Assembly: GCF_030452765.1 (NCBI RefSeq)
Contig: NZ_JAKDLO010000012.1
Coordinates: forward strand, 1 to 43,842
Direction of reading: 5' to 3'
Length of the DNA stretch: 43,842 nucleotides
DNA from: Intrasporangium sp.
GTDB lineage: Bacteria; Actinomycetota; Actinomycetes; Actinomycetales; Dermatophilaceae
Under the pieces are notes generated by a model, which was not told where the DNA came from, ran no database searches, and saw only the letters and a list, made by a program, of their open reading frames with translations. A program made the position numbers and the translations under genes. Positions 13,058-23,002 of this stretch are shown one piece after another; position 1 is the first letter of the stretch; every line of letters begins with the position of its first letter.

Positions 13058-13747
13058 GTGGGCACCCAGGGCCTCCCGTCCGCCGTGCTGTGGGACATGG
13101 ACGGCACCCTCGTCGACACCGAGCCGTACTGGATGCGTGCCGAACATGAGCTCGTCGCCGAGTACGGCGGTGTCTGGACCGACGAGGACGCCGCGTCGCT
13201 CGTCGGCAACGCTCTCGAGGTGTCGGCCGGGATGATCCTGCAACGGACCGGGCTACGGCTCACCGTCTCCGATGTGGTCCACGCCCTGCTCGCCCGGGTC
13301 ATCGAGCAGGTCCGCGTCACGGTGCCGTGGCGACCGGGTGCCCGGGAGCTGCTCGAGGACCTGGGCCGGGCCGGAGTGCCCTCGGTCCTGGTCACGATGT
13401 CGTGGCGGTCACTCGCTGACACGGTCGTCGGCCGGCTTCCGACCGGGTCCTTCCGCGGCATGGTGACGGGCGACCAGGTGCATCGAGGCAAGCCCGACCC
13501 CGAGGCCTACCTGACCGCCGCCCGCCTGCTCGACGTGCCGCCGGCGGCCTGTGTCGCGCTCGAGGACTCACCCTCCGGCGTCCGCTCGGCTACGGCAGCG
13601 GGCGTGCCCACCCTGGCTATTCCCCATGTGGTGCCGGTGCCGCAGGTGGTAGGGGCGGTGCAGATCCCCACACTGGCGGGCGTGGGCCCGGCGGACCTGC
13701 TCACCCTTCTCGACGGCGCGACCCCGGGCCGGACGCCGGCTCGGTGA
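13058..13747 (+). CDS. HAD family hydrolase
   Basis: LWDMDGTLVDTEPYWM, GKPDPEAYLTAA, ALEDSPSGVRSATAAG. Confidence 0.9.
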   Translation: MGTQGLPSAVLWDMDGTLVDTEPYWMRAEHELVAEYGGVWTDEDAASLVGNALEVSAGMILQRTGLRLTVSDVVHALLARVIEQVRVTVPWRPGARELLEDLGRAGVPSVLVTMSWRSLADTVVGRLPTGSFRGMVTGDQVHRGKPDPEAYLTAARLLDVPPAACVALEDSPSGVRSATAAGVPTLAIPHVVPVPQVVGAVQIPTLAGVGPADLLTLLDGATPGRTPAR

Positions 13748-13784
13748 GTGCCGGGTCCGCCGCCCGGACAGGCCGCCACGTGGT

Positions 13785-13822
13785 GTCCCGGCCGTCCTGG
13801 CCGGGCCCGAGCCCGCCGGGAC
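13785..13822. terminator. Inverted repeat between convergent HAD and RecB-family genes
   Basis: GTCCCGGC (13785-13792) / GCCGGGAC (13815-13822), perfect 8-bp arms. Confidence 0.35.
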
Positions 13823-13824
13823 GG

Positions 13825-14694
13825 TCAGCCAGCGCTCTCGAGCGCGCCCGAGTCAGCCGGGTCGAGGGCGCGGGTTGCGGCATCGTCGGGCAGCGGTGGC
13901 GGGGTGCCGCCCCAAGCCGGGCAGATCGCCCGATACTCGCACCAGTCGCAGAGCCGGCCCGGGCTCGGTTGCCAGTCGCCGGTCCGGGCGGCGTGCTCGA
14001 TCGCGGCCCACAGGGCGCGGATCTTGCGCTCCACGCCCGCCAGATCCTGCTCGTCGGGGACATGGCGGAGCACTTCGCCGTTGCCGAGATAGACCAGCTG
14101 GAGCATCCTCGGGATCTCGCCGCGCTGCCTCCACAGGACGAGCGCGTAGAACTTCATCTGGAAGAGGGCCTTGGCCTCGAACCGCTCGGACGGGGACCTG
14201 CCGGTCTTGTAGTCGACCACGCGCATGGCGCCGTCGGGTGCCAGGTCGAGCCGGTCGACGTATCCGCGCAGCACGAGGCCGTCGAGGTCGGTCTCGACGT
14301 ACAGCTCTCGCTCGGCCGGCTCGAGCCGGGTGGGGTCCTCCAGGCCGAACCAGGTCTGCAGGAGCGCGCCTGCCCCACCGAACCAGTCGCCGGAGTGGGC
14401 GCGTGACGCGCTTGCCGAGTTGCTGCCCCCACCGTGCTCGACGAGCAGGTCGGCCAGATCGGGCTCCTCGAGCACGAGCCGTCGCCACTGCCCCGGGACG
14501 AGGCCCAGGGCTGCCTCCAGGGTGCGCTCGGCTCTCGGCAGGTCGAAGAGCCGCTCGAGCACCGCGTGCACCAAGGTGCCCCGGGCCGCTGCCACCGTCG
14601 GCGGCGAGGGGAGCCGGTCGATGACGCGGAAGCGGTAGCGCATCGGACAGGCCATGAAGTCCGACGCCCGGCTGGGTGACAGGGCTGCGACCAT
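13825..14694 (-). CDS. RecB family exonuclease (PD-(D/E)XK, likely Fe-S)
   Basis: SPSRASDFMACPMRYRFRVIDRLP, GTLVHAVLERLF, MRVVDYKTGR, C-terminal CDWCEYRAICPAW. Confidence 0.88.
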   Translation of the reverse strand: MVAALSPSRASDFMACPMRYRFRVIDRLPSPPTVAAARGTLVHAVLERLFDLPRAERTLEAALGLVPGQWRRLVLEEPDLADLLVEHGGGSNSASASRAHSGDWFGGAGALLQTWFGLEDPTRLEPAERELYVETDLDGLVLRGYVDRLDLAPDGAMRVVDYKTGRSPSERFEAKALFQMKFYALVLWRQRGEIPRMLQLVYLGNGEVLRHVPDEQDLAGVERKIRALWAAIEHAARTGDWQPSPGRLCDWCEYRAICPAWGGTPPPLPDDAATRALDPADSGALESAG

Positions 14695-14700
14695 GCGCCG

Positions 14701-14706
14701 ACTGTA
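14701..14706 (-). promoter_or_regulatory. Candidate -10 box TACAGT, 6 nt before RecB-family ATG
   Basis: Minus strand TACAGT-N6-ATG(14694). Confidence 0.45.
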
Positions 14707-14764
14707 CGACCCGGCAACGACAGTGCCGCTCCGTTGCTCGGTGTGTTCGTCCCAGCCGGTGTCG

Positions 14765-14770
14765 TAGTGT
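14765..14770 (+). promoter_or_regulatory. Candidate -10 box TAGTGT, 7 nt before site-2 protease ATG
   Basis: TAGTGT-N7-ATG(14778). Confidence 0.45.
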
Positions 14771-14777
14771 CCCACTC

Positions 14778-15935
14778 ATGACCACACCGCCCGGCGCGTC
14801 CCGTTCGCCGCACGGCTGGCGGATGGGATCGCTCGGCGGCACCCCGGTCTACCTGGGCCGGTCCTGGCCGATCATCGCGGTCGTCATCGTCGTGCTGTTC
14901 GGGCCCCGACTCGGTGACGTGGGTCGCGGTCCCGCCTACGGTTACCTCGTCGCGCTCGGCTACGCCGTGCTGCTGCTCGTCTCGGTCCTCGTCCACGAGG
15001 CGGCCCACGCGCTGGCCGCCCGGTGGAGCGGCCACCCGGTCGACCGCATCGTCGCCGACGTGTGGGGCGGGCACACCGTGTACGACGCGACGCGCTCGCA
15101 CCCGGGCGCGACCGCCGTCATCGCCGTTGTCGGTCCGCTCGCGAACCTGGCTCTGGCCGCCCTCGGGTACGTCCTGCTGCCCTTGGTCAGGGGCGACACC
15201 GCGCAGCTGCTCGTCGGGGTGGTCACCTGGGCGAACCTGCTCGTGGGCCTGTTCAACCTCCTTCCCGGCCTACCCCTCGACGGTGGACAGATCGTCAGCG
15301 CCCTCGTCTGGAAGGTGACCGGCCGCAAGGGCACCGGGCTCGTGGCGGCAGGGTGGCTCGGGCGGGTGCTCGCCGTGGGGGGCGTGGCCTACCTCGTCGG
15401 CGTGCCCCTCGCGCAGGGGCGTCAGCCCGACCTCACGACCCTCCTGTGGGCCGCCCTGATCGCCTTCTTCCTCTGGAAGGGTGCCTCCGACGCGATCCGC
15501 TCCGGCCACATCCACGAGGCCACGGCGGGCCCGGTCGACCCGGTCCTCGACCCCGCCGTGCTCGTGCCGACGTCGAGCACGGTCGCGCAGGCGGTCGCGA
15601 CCGCGTCGGCGGGCGGACGACCCGTCGTCATCATCGGTACCGACAGCGCCGGCTGGCCCGTGGGAGTCGTACCGGGCTCGGCGCTCGCCGACATCCCGGA
15701 GTCACGACGCGGCACGACGAGCCTGTCCGCCGCCCTGCAGCCCGAGCAGCGCGACTGGGTCGTGGCCCTCCCGCCCGAGGCCGTGCTCACCGACCTCGTG
15801 CGGGCGATGGGGGAGCGGTCCCTCTCGATCGCCGTCGTGATCGACGAGCCGACCAGAGGCGTGCGGGGCGTCGCGCGCGCCGAGCGGGTGAACGAGGTCG
15901 TGGGCGCGGAGCTCGCCCGGCGCGGCCACCGCTGA
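14778..15935 (+). CDS. Site-2 protease family protein (M50 metallopeptidase) with CBS-like C-terminal region
   Basis: LVHEAAHALAARW (HExxH), NLLPGLPLDGGQI; C-terminal cytosolic domain. Confidence 0.88.
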   Translation: MTTPPGASRSPHGWRMGSLGGTPVYLGRSWPIIAVVIVVLFGPRLGDVGRGPAYGYLVALGYAVLLLVSVLVHEAAHALAARWSGHPVDRIVADVWGGHTVYDATRSHPGATAVIAVVGPLANLALAALGYVLLPLVRGDTAQLLVGVVTWANLLVGLFNLLPGLPLDGGQIVSALVWKVTGRKGTGLVAAGWLGRVLAVGGVAYLVGVPLAQGRQPDLTTLLWAALIAFFLWKGASDAIRSGHIHEATAGPVDPVLDPAVLVPTSSTVAQAVATASAGGRPVVIIGTDSAGWPVGVVPGSALADIPESRRGTTSLSAALQPEQRDWVVALPPEAVLTDLVRAMGERSLSIAVVIDEPTRGVRGVARAERVNEVVGAELARRGHR

Positions 15936-15964
15936 GCGAGTCCATGGCGAGACACGGCGACACC

Positions 15965-15970
15965 TAGACT
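15965..15970 (+). promoter_or_regulatory. Candidate -10 box TAGACT, 8 nt before trmI ATG
   Basis: TAGACT-N8-ATG(15979). Confidence 0.45.
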
Positions 15971-15978
15971 GTCCTGCC

Positions 15979-17046
15979 ATGACGAGCCCGGCATCGCCCG
16001 CCCCCGACGAGCAGTCTCGCCACCGGCGCGGCGTGTTCGAGGTGGGCGAGCGGGTCCAGCTGACCGACCCCAAGGGGCGTCTGCACACGATCACCCTCGA
16101 ACCGGGTCGTGAGTTCCACACGCACCGGGGCTACCTGCGTCACGACGACCTCGTCGGCCGGCCCGACGGGTCGGTCCTCAGCAACACGGCGGGCGTCGAG
16201 TACCTCGCCCTGCGCCCCCTGCTGGCCGACTACGTCATGTCGATGCCACGCGGCGCCGCGGTCGTCTACCCCAAGGACGCCGGCCAGATCGTCCAGATGG
16301 CCGACATCTTCCCCGGCGCGGTCGTCGTCGAGGCAGGAGTCGGGTCGGGGGCGCTGTCCATGTCCCTGCTCCGGGCGGTCGGTGCCTCCGGTCGGCTGTA
16401 CAGCTTCGAGCGGCGCGAGGACTTCGCGGAGATCGCCCGGGCCAACGCCCGGGCCTTCTTCGGCGCAGACCACCCCGCCTGGTCGGTGCAGGTCGGCGAC
16501 CTCGTCGACCGGCTCGCCGAGCACCTCGACCCCGGCACCGTCGACCGCGTCGTACTCGACATGCTCGCGCCGTGGGAGTGCCTCGAGGCCGTCGGGAATG
16601 TACTCACCCCCGGCGGGGTACTCATCTGTTATGTCGCAACGACGACCCAGCTCAGCAGGGTGGCCGAGGGGATCCGCGCCCACGGCGGGTTCACCGAGCC
16701 GAGCGCCTGGGAGTCGATCGTGCGCGGCTGGCACCTCGAGGGCCTGGCCGTCCGGCCGGAACACCGGATGCACGGTCACACCGGCTTCCTCATCACGACC
16801 CGGCGGCTGGCTCCGGGCGTCACCCCGCCGCAGCGCACGCGCCGTCCCGCCAAGGGCTCGCGCGCAGACTGTGCCGGTACCGCCGCCGGAGCCGCCGGTA
16901 CCGCCGGAGCCAGTACCCCCGAAACCGCCGGCACCCCCGACCCCGACGCCACCGAGTGGACCCCGCAGGCTCTCGGCGAGCGGGTCAAGTCCGACAAACG
17001 GATTCGACGTCTGCGACGTTCGCTCACTGGAACATCCGACGGATAG
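15979..17046 (+). CDS. trmI: tRNA (adenine-N1)-methyltransferase (TrmI, m1A58)
   Basis: VVEAGVGSGALSMSLLRAVG SAM motif, MPRGAAVVYPKDAGQIVQMADIFPGA; AlaGlyThr-rich tail. Confidence 0.92.
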   Translation: MTSPASPAPDEQSRHRRGVFEVGERVQLTDPKGRLHTITLEPGREFHTHRGYLRHDDLVGRPDGSVLSNTAGVEYLALRPLLADYVMSMPRGAAVVYPKDAGQIVQMADIFPGAVVVEAGVGSGALSMSLLRAVGASGRLYSFERREDFAEIARANARAFFGADHPAWSVQVGDLVDRLAEHLDPGTVDRVVLDMLAPWECLEAVGNVLTPGGVLICYVATTTQLSRVAEGIRAHGGFTEPSAWESIVRGWHLEGLAVRPEHRMHGHTGFLITTRRLAPGVTPPQRTRRPAKGSRADCAGTAAGAAGTAGASTPETAGTPDPDATEWTPQALGERVKSDKRIRRLRRSLTGTSDG

Positions 17047-17100
17047 ACCGGATTCCGAGTTACTGTCGAAGGGTCAGGTATCGCGGACGAGGAGGCCGAC

Positions 17101-18849
17101 ATGACCGACGAGACCCGTGGGATGCCACCACCCGGCGGCGCGCCGGGCGACCGTGACCGGGAGGCCCTGCAGTCGGAGATCCACGGCCTTCACCGTGCCT
17201 CCTCGGCATCCGAGCGCGCCCGCGAGCTGGAGGCACGCCTCAGCCATCTGCAGACCTCCCTGACCACCCTGTCCACCCAGAACGAGCGCCTCGTGCGCAC
17301 GCTGAAGGAGGCTCGCGAGCAGATCGTCACGCTCAAGAAGGAGGTCGACCGGCTCGCCCAGCCGCCGAGCACCTTCGGGCTCATCGTGGACGCCGACGAG
17401 GAAGGCACGGCCGACATCCTCACCGGTGGTCGCAAGATGCGGGTCGCGGTGAGCCCGTCGGTCGACGCCAAGGAGCTCGGCCCCGGCCGAGAGGTCATGC
17501 TCAACGAGGCCCTCAACGTCGTGGCAGTGCACGGCTACGAGCGTGTCGGCGAGGTCGTGACGATCAAGGAGAAGCTGTCCGACGGTCGCCTCGTCGTGGT
17601 CACGCACGGTGACGAGGAGCGCGTCTGCCGCCCAGCCGAGACGCTGCGCAACGAGCACATCCGGGTCGGCGACGCGCTGACCCTCGACCCGCGCAGCAAC
17701 TTCGTCTACGAGGTCATCCCCAAGCTCGAGGTCGAGGAGCTCGTCCTCGAGGAGGTGCCCGACGTCGCCTACGACGACATCGGTGGCCTGGTCGGGCAGA
17801 TCGAGCAGATCCGAGACGCGGTCGAGCTGCCGTTCATGCATCCGGAGCTGTTCCGCGAGCACGCCCTCAAGCCCCCGAAGGGCGTCCTGCTCTACGGTCC
17901 CCCCGGCTGCGGCAAGACCCTGATCGCCAAGGCCGTCGCTGCGTCCCTGGCGCGCCAGATCGCCGAGCGGGAGGGCGCCGACCCGACCGAGCGCAAGAGC
18001 TACTTTCTCAACATCAAGGGCCCGGAGCTGCTCAACAAGTATGTCGGCGAGACCGAGCGGCACATCCGGCTGATCTTCCAGCGGGCCCGCGAGAAGGCGT
18101 CCGAGGGCACGCCCGTCGTCGTCTTCTTCGACGAGATGGACTCGCTGTTCCGCACCCGCGGCTCGGGTATCTCGAGCGACGTGGAGACGACGATCGTGCC
18201 CCAGCTGCTCGCCGAGATCGACGGGGTCGAGCGGCTCGACAACGTCATCGTCATCGGTGCCTCCAACCGCGAGGACATGATCGACCCGGCGATCCTGCGG
18301 CCCGGCCGGCTCGATGCCAAGATCAAGATCGAGCGCCCCGACGCCGAGGCCGCCCGCGACATCTTCACCAAGTACCTCACGATCGACCTGCCGCTGCACG
18401 ACCACGACCTGACCGAGCATCACGGTGACCGCGCGGCGACGGTCGAGGACATGATCACCGCCGCGGTCGAGCGGATGTACTCCGAGGTCGAGGACAACCG
18501 CTTCCTCGAGGTCACCTACTCCGGTGGCGACAAGGAGATCCTCTACTTCAAGGACTTCAACTCCGGCGCGATGATCCAGAACATCGTCGACCGCGCCAAG
18601 AAGCTCGCGATCAAGGAGTACCTCACGACGGGCCAGAAGGGCATCCGCGTCGAGCACGTCCTGGCCAGCTGCCTGGACGAGTTCAAGGAGAACGAAGACC
18701 TGCCCAACACGACCAACCCCGACGACTGGGCGCGGATCTCGGGCAAGAAGGGCGAGCGCATCGTCTACATCCGCACGCTCATCAAGGGCAAGGACGGCAG
18801 CTCGCCGGGCCGGACCATCGCGACGGCCAACACCGGCCAGTACCTCTGA
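17101..18849 (+). CDS. arc: Proteasome-associated AAA ATPase ARC/Mpa
   Basis: N-terminal coiled coil, GPPGCGKT Walker [10 protein letters not shown] Walker B, C-terminal GQYL; SD GAGGAGG. Confidence 0.97.
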   Translation: MTDETRGMPPPGGAPGDRDREALQSEIHGLHRASSASERARELEARLSHLQTSLTTLSTQNERLVRTLKEAREQIVTLKKEVDRLAQPPSTFGLIVDADEEGTADILTGGRKMRVAVSPSVDAKELGPGREVMLNEALNVVAVHGYERVGEVVTIKEKLSDGRLVVVTHGDEERVCRPAETLRNEHIRVGDALTLDPRSNFVYEVIPKLEVEELVLEEVPDVAYDDIGGLVGQIEQIRDAVELPFMHPELFREHALKPPKGVLLYGPPGCGKTLIAKAVAASLARQIAEREGADPTERKSYFLNIKGPELLNKYVGETERHIRLIFQRAREKASEGTPVVVFFDEMDSLFRTRGSGISSDVETTIVPQLLAEIDGVERLDNVIVIGASNREDMIDPAILRPGRLDAKIKIERPDAEAARDIFTKYLTIDLPLHDHDLTEHHGDRAATVEDMITAAVERMYSEVEDNRFLEVTYSGGDKEILYFKDFNSGAMIQNIVDRAKKLAIKEYLTTGQKGIRVEHVLASCLDEFKENEDLPNTTNPDDWARISGKKGERIVYIRTLIKGKDGSSPGRTIATANTGQYL

Positions 18850-18860
18850 CCACGAGCGCG

Positions 18861-18922
18861 TATGCCGCTCAGCGGGCCCCCCGCGAGGGCTCGCGCACCC
18901 GCGCGGTGAGGTGAGCGGCATA
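18861..18922. repeat. Inverted repeat TATGCCGCTCA ... TGAGCGGCATA spanning arc 3' flank and DUF3054 stop codon
   Basis: Perfect 11-bp arms 18861-18871 and 18912-18922; possible bidirectional terminator. Confidence 0.6.
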
Positions 18923-19291
18923 CCTGCTGCGCCGCCACTGCCGCAGTGCCCGCCACCCGATCAGCAGGACGGCGAGGGTGACCGAGGCGACGATCACGAA
19001 GGGCCACTCGGTACCTGCCCCGGTGACGCGGCGCAGCACCATCCCGAGCACGACCGTGGCGAACCAGACGGTGATGCCCGGGCCGACCTGCCGCGGCCAC
19101 TGCCGCCGCAGTGACCGCACGACGCCCCAGCCGACGAACGTCCCGACGAGGAAGGGCCAGGCGGTCAGCACCGCCCCGAGGACCGGCGCGGCCTGCTGGT
19201 GCGAAGCGCGCCCGGCAGCCGCGAACCCGAGGACGAGGAGCACGTCGAGGCCGAGCCACGCGAGCGGCCGGAGCGGAACGGGGCGCTTCAT
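18869..19291 (-). CDS. DUF3054 family membrane protein
   Basis: 140 aa; about 4 TM; LAWLGLDVLLVLGFAAAGRASHQ, WPFLVGTFVGW. Confidence 0.8.
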   Translation of the reverse strand: MKRPVPLRPLAWLGLDVLLVLGFAAAGRASHQQAAPVLGAVLTAWPFLVGTFVGWGVVRSLRRQWPRQVGPGITVWFATVVLGMVLRRVTGAGTEWPFVIVASVTLAVLLIGWRALRQWRRSRYAAHLTARVREPSRGAR

Positions 19292-20277
19292 ACGGTGGTC
19301 TCGAACGGCAGCTTCGCCTGCGGGGGAGCGTACGTGGGGTCGACCCCCTCGAACAGGGACGAGACCGACCGGCCGTAGTGGATCCGGCTGATCGCCTCGC
19401 CGAAGAGCCGGGCGACCGAGATGGTGCGCAGCTGCGGCCAGTCGGCCGGGCGCGGCACGGTGTCGGTCGTGACGGCCTCGGTGACCCACCCGTGGTCGCG
19501 CAGCCGCTCGACCGCCTTGCCGGTGAACAGGCCGTGCGTGCACACGACCGAGGCTCCGGTGGCGCCCTCGTCGCGCAGCCGGTCGATGAGCTCGACCATC
19601 GAGCCCCCCGTCGCGATCTCGTCGTCGAGGACGATGGCACGCCGCCCCCGCACGTCGCCGACGATCGAGTCGATGATGACGTGGTCGTCGGCGACCCGCC
19701 GCTTGGAGCCGGCCGCGACCGGCAGGCCGAGCAGCCGGGCGAAGAGCGTCGCGACCTTGGCGTTGCCCAGGTCGGGGCTGACCACGATGGCGTCCCGAAG
19801 GTCGGTGTCGCGGAAGTGGTCGGCGAGCACCCCGATCGCGGTGAGGTGGTCGACGGGCAGCCTGAAGAAGCCGTGCACCTGAGGGGCGTGCAGCGCCATG
19901 GTCAGCACCCGGTCGGCACCGGCGGTCCTGATGAGGTCGGCGACGAGGCGACCGCCGAGGGAGATCCGCGATGCGTCCTTCTTGTCCGACCTGGCGTAGG
20001 CGTAGTGGGGCATGACCGCGGTGATCTGCCCGGCGGAGGCGCCCCGCGCGGCGTCGATCATCAGGAGCAGCTCCATGAGGTGCTCCTGGGTCGGTGGGAC
20101 GAGCGGCTGGATGAGGTAGACGTCCTGCTTGCGGCAGTTGGCGAGCAGCTGCGCCTGGAGGCAGTCGTTGCTGAAGCGCTTGATGTCGACGGGGGACAGC
20201 GGCACTCCGAGGTGGTCGCAGATCCGCTCGGCCAGGGCCGGGTGGGCCGAGCCGCTGAAGACGACGACGTCGTTCAC
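19288..20277 (-). CDS. Ribose-phosphate pyrophosphokinase (divergent paralog)
   Basis: PPTQEHLMELLLMIDAARGASAGQITAVMPHYAYARSDKKD, PRPP loop IVLDDEIATGGSM, SKRR flexible loop; GTG start 20277. Confidence 0.88.
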   Translation of the reverse strand: MNDVVVFSGSAHPALAERICDHLGVPLSPVDIKRFSNDCLQAQLLANCRKQDVYLIQPLVPPTQEHLMELLLMIDAARGASAGQITAVMPHYAYARSDKKDASRISLGGRLVADLIRTAGADRVLTMALHAPQVHGFFRLPVDHLTAIGVLADHFRDTDLRDAIVVSPDLGNAKVATLFARLLGLPVAAGSKRRVADDHVIIDSIVGDVRGRRAIVLDDEIATGGSMVELIDRLRDEGATGASVVCTHGLFTGKAVERLRDHGWVTEAVTTDTVPRPADWPQLRTISVARLFGEAISRIHYGRSVSSLFEGVDPTYAPPQAKLPFETTV

Positions 20278-20336
20278 CGCAGGGATCCTCTCGACGGGGA
20301 CGGGGCCGAGCCTACTGGAGTCGGCGGCGGTGCGGT

Positions 20337-20342
20337 TATCGT
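20337..20342 (+). promoter_or_regulatory. Candidate -10 box TATCGT, 7 nt before dop ATG
   Basis: TATCGT-N7-ATG(20350); in-frame GTG at 20344 is an alternative start. Confidence 0.35.
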
Positions 20343-20349
20343 CGTGGAC

Positions 20350-21870
20350 ATGACGGTTCGGCGGATCATGGGCATCGAGACGGAGTACGGCATCTCTGTG
20401 CCGGGCGACCCCTTGGCCAACCCGATGTTCCTCTCCGGGCAGGTCGTCAGCGTCTATGCGGCGGCGCACGGGATCCGGTCGAACCAGTCGAGCTGGGACT
20501 ACGAGTTCGAGGACCCGTTGCGGGACGCCCGCGGCTGGCAGCTGAGCCGTACGGAGGCCGACGAGTCGCAGCTGACCGACTCCGAGGACCCGAGCCTGGC
20601 CAACGTCGTGCTGCCCAACGGGGCGCGCTACTACGTCGACCATGCGCACCCCGAGTACAGCTCGCCCGAGGTGACGACCCCGCGTGACGCCGTCGTCTGG
20701 GACCGGGCCGGCGACGCGATCGCGCTCGAGTCGGTCCGGCTGCTCGCCGACCGGCCGGACCACCAGCTGGTCAACCTCTACAAGAACAACGCCGACGGCA
20801 AGGGCCAGTCCTACGGCGCGCACGAGAACTACCTCATGCCACGCCGGACCCCGTTCCCGGAGATCGTCCGGCACCTCGTTCCCTTCTTCGTCACGCGACA
20901 GGTCATCTGCGGCGCGGGGCGGGTCGGGATCGGGGTCGACTCGAAGGCGCCCGGCTTCCAGATCTCCCAGCGCGCCGACTTCTTCGAGACCGAGGTCGGC
21001 CTCGAGACCACCCTCAAGCGGCCGATCATCAACACCCGTGACGAGCCGCACGCCGTCGCCGACCGGTTCCGCCGGCTGCACGTCATCATCGGCGACGCCA
21101 ACCAGCTCGACGTGGCCTGCCTGCTCAAGCTGGGCACGACCTCGCTCGTGCTCGGGATGATCGAGACCGGCCATCTCGCGGAGCCGCCGTCGATCCGGCG
21201 ACCCGTCGCGGCGTTGCAGGCCGTCTCGCACGACCCGTCGCTGACGACCCGGCTCGAGCTGCTCGACGGACGCTCGATGACGGCCCTCGACATCCAGTGG
21301 TCCTATCTCGAGGCGGCCCGAGCCTGGCTCGACGGCCGCCGCGACGACCCGGCCCCCGAGGCGACCGAGCAGGTCATGACGTTGTGGGAGGACGTGCTGA
21401 CCCGGCTGGGCCGAGACGTCATGTCGTGCGCGCCCGAGATCGACTGGGTGGCCAAGCTCCAGCTTCTTCAGGGCTACCGCACCCGGGACGGCATGACCTG
21501 GGACGACCACCGGCTCGCCGCCATCGACATCCAGTGGGCCGACGTGCGCCCGGAGAAGGGCCTGGTGCACCGCCTCCGGGACCGGGGCCGGACCCGCGAG
21601 CTGGTCTCCAGCGAGGAGGTCAAGGCCGCGCAGGCGTGGCCACCGGAGGACACCCGAGCGTGGTTCCGGGGCACCTGCGTGCGACGTTTCGCCCCCAACA
21701 TCTTCTCCGCGAGCTGGGACTCGGTCGTCTTCGACGTGCCGGGGCAGGCCAGCCTGCAGCGTGTGCCGATCCTCGAGCCCGAACGGGGGACTCGCGAGCA
21801 GGTCGGGGAGCTGCTCGAGCAGAGCCACGACGTGCGCTCGCTGCTGGCCGGGCTGGCCGCACCGGAGTGA
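20350..21870 (+). CDS. dop: Depupylase/deamidase of Pup
   Basis: [71 protein letters not shown]. Confidence 0.96.
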   Translation: MTVRRIMGIETEYGISVPGDPLANPMFLSGQVVSVYAAAHGIRSNQSSWDYEFEDPLRDARGWQLSRTEADESQLTDSEDPSLANVVLPNGARYYVDHAHPEYSSPEVTTPRDAVVWDRAGDAIALESVRLLADRPDHQLVNLYKNNADGKGQSYGAHENYLMPRRTPFPEIVRHLVPFFVTRQVICGAGRVGIGVDSKAPGFQISQRADFFETEVGLETTLKRPIINTRDEPHAVADRFRRLHVIIGDANQLDVACLLKLGTTSLVLGMIETGHLAEPPSIRRPVAALQAVSHDPSLTTRLELLDGRSMTALDIQWSYLEAARAWLDGRRDDPAPEATEQVMTLWEDVLTRLGRDVMSCAPEIDWVAKLQLLQGYRTRDGMTWDDHRLAAIDIQWADVRPEKGLVHRLRDRGRTRELVSSEEVKAAQAWPPEDTRAWFRGTCVRRFAPNIFSASWDSVVFDVPGQASLQRVPILEPERGTREQVGELLEQSHDVRSLLAGLAAPE

Positions 21871-21965
21871 CCCGGCACAGTCGGATGAGCGCGGTCCGGC
21901 ACCGATGACCCAGCCGCACGAGTTAGGGTCGAGGTAGTGGATCGCCATAGCCGCAGGAGGTAGTC

Positions 21966-22172
21966 ATGGCCGCCCAGGAACACGCCAAGCCGCAACGCCG
22001 CGAGGACGAGCCGGCCGACGCGCCGGAGACGCCACCGGCAGCCCCGGCAGGAGCCGCCACGAAGGAGGGCCTCGGCGACGACATCGACTCGGTCCTCGAC
22101 GAGATCGACGGGGTGCTCGAGTCCAACGCGGAGGAGTTCGTGCGCGGCTTCGTCCAGAAGGGCGGCCAGTGA
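21966..22172 (+). CDS. pup: Prokaryotic ubiquitin-like protein Pup
   Basis: 68 aa ending [44 protein letters not shown]. Confidence 0.98.
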   Translation: MAAQEHAKPQRREDEPADAPETPPAAPAGAATKEGLGDDIDSVLDEIDGVLESNAEEFVRGFVQKGGQ

Positions 22173-23002
22173 GCGGGCGGCCCGAGCCGCGGGCCCACCG
22201 TCTCGACGACGCCTACCTCACCGCTGGATCCTCGTCCTTCACCGACTTCCTCGCCTCGTATCGCCCGGAGCTGCTCCCGTCGGGGCGCTCGCTGCCGCCC
22301 TCGGCGAGCATCGAGGCGCCGCACGGCACGACGATCGTCTCGCTGCTGACCGCTGACGGGGTCGTCATGGCCGGGGACCGGCGCGCGACGATGGGCAGCT
22401 TCATCGCGAACCGGGACATGCAGAAGGTCTTCGCCGCCGACGGCTACTCCGTGGTCGGCATCGCAGGGACGGCCGGCATCGCCATCGAGCTCGTCCGGCT
22501 CTACCAGGTCGAGCTCGAGCACTACGAGAAGATCGAGGGCATCCTCATGTCGCTCGAGGGCAAGGCGAACCGGCTCGCCCTGATGATCCGGGGCAACCTC
22601 GGCCTGGCGATGCAGGGCCTGTCCGTCGTGCCGGTCTACGCCGGCTTCGACCTCGAGACCGCGATGGGGCGCATCTACTCCTACGACGTGACGGGCGGCT
22701 GCTACACCGAGGGCAGCCATCACAGCACCGGTTCCGGCTCGCTCTTCGCACGTGGGGCGCTGAAGAAGCTCTGGCGGCCGGGCCTGAGCGAGGAGCAGGG
22801 CGTGCAGATCGCGGTCGAGGCGCTCTACGACGCCGCCGACGACGACTCGGCCACAGGTGGCCCCGACCTCGGGCGCCAGATCTGGCCCAGCGTCGCGTTC
22901 GTCGACTCCTCGGGGGTGCGCTTCGCCGCCGACGACACCCTGCAGGGCGTCGTCGAGGCGATCATCGCGGCCCGGCGTGACAACCCGGGGGGTGCGCGAT
23001 GA
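22169..23002 (+). CDS. prcB: Proteasome beta subunit
   Basis: Propeptide then [29 protein letters not shown] overlap with pup. Confidence 0.97.
   Translation: MSGRPEPRAHRLDDAYLTAGSSSFTDFLASYRPELLPSGRSLPPSASIEAPHGTTIVSLLTADGVVMAGDRRATMGSFIANRDMQKVFAADGYSVVGIAGTAGIAIELVRLYQVELEHYEKIEGILMSLEGKANRLALMIRGNLGLAMQGLSVVPVYAGFDLETAMGRIYSYDVTGGCYTEGSHHSTGSGSLFARGALKKLWRPGLSEEQGVQIAVEALYDAADDDSATGGPDLGRQIWPSVAFVDSSGVRFAADDTLQGVVEAIIAARRDNPGGAR

Noticed and set aside
17074-18921. 615-aa antisense ORF over arc
   Set aside because: Mirrors arc codon structure; no recognisable protein features.
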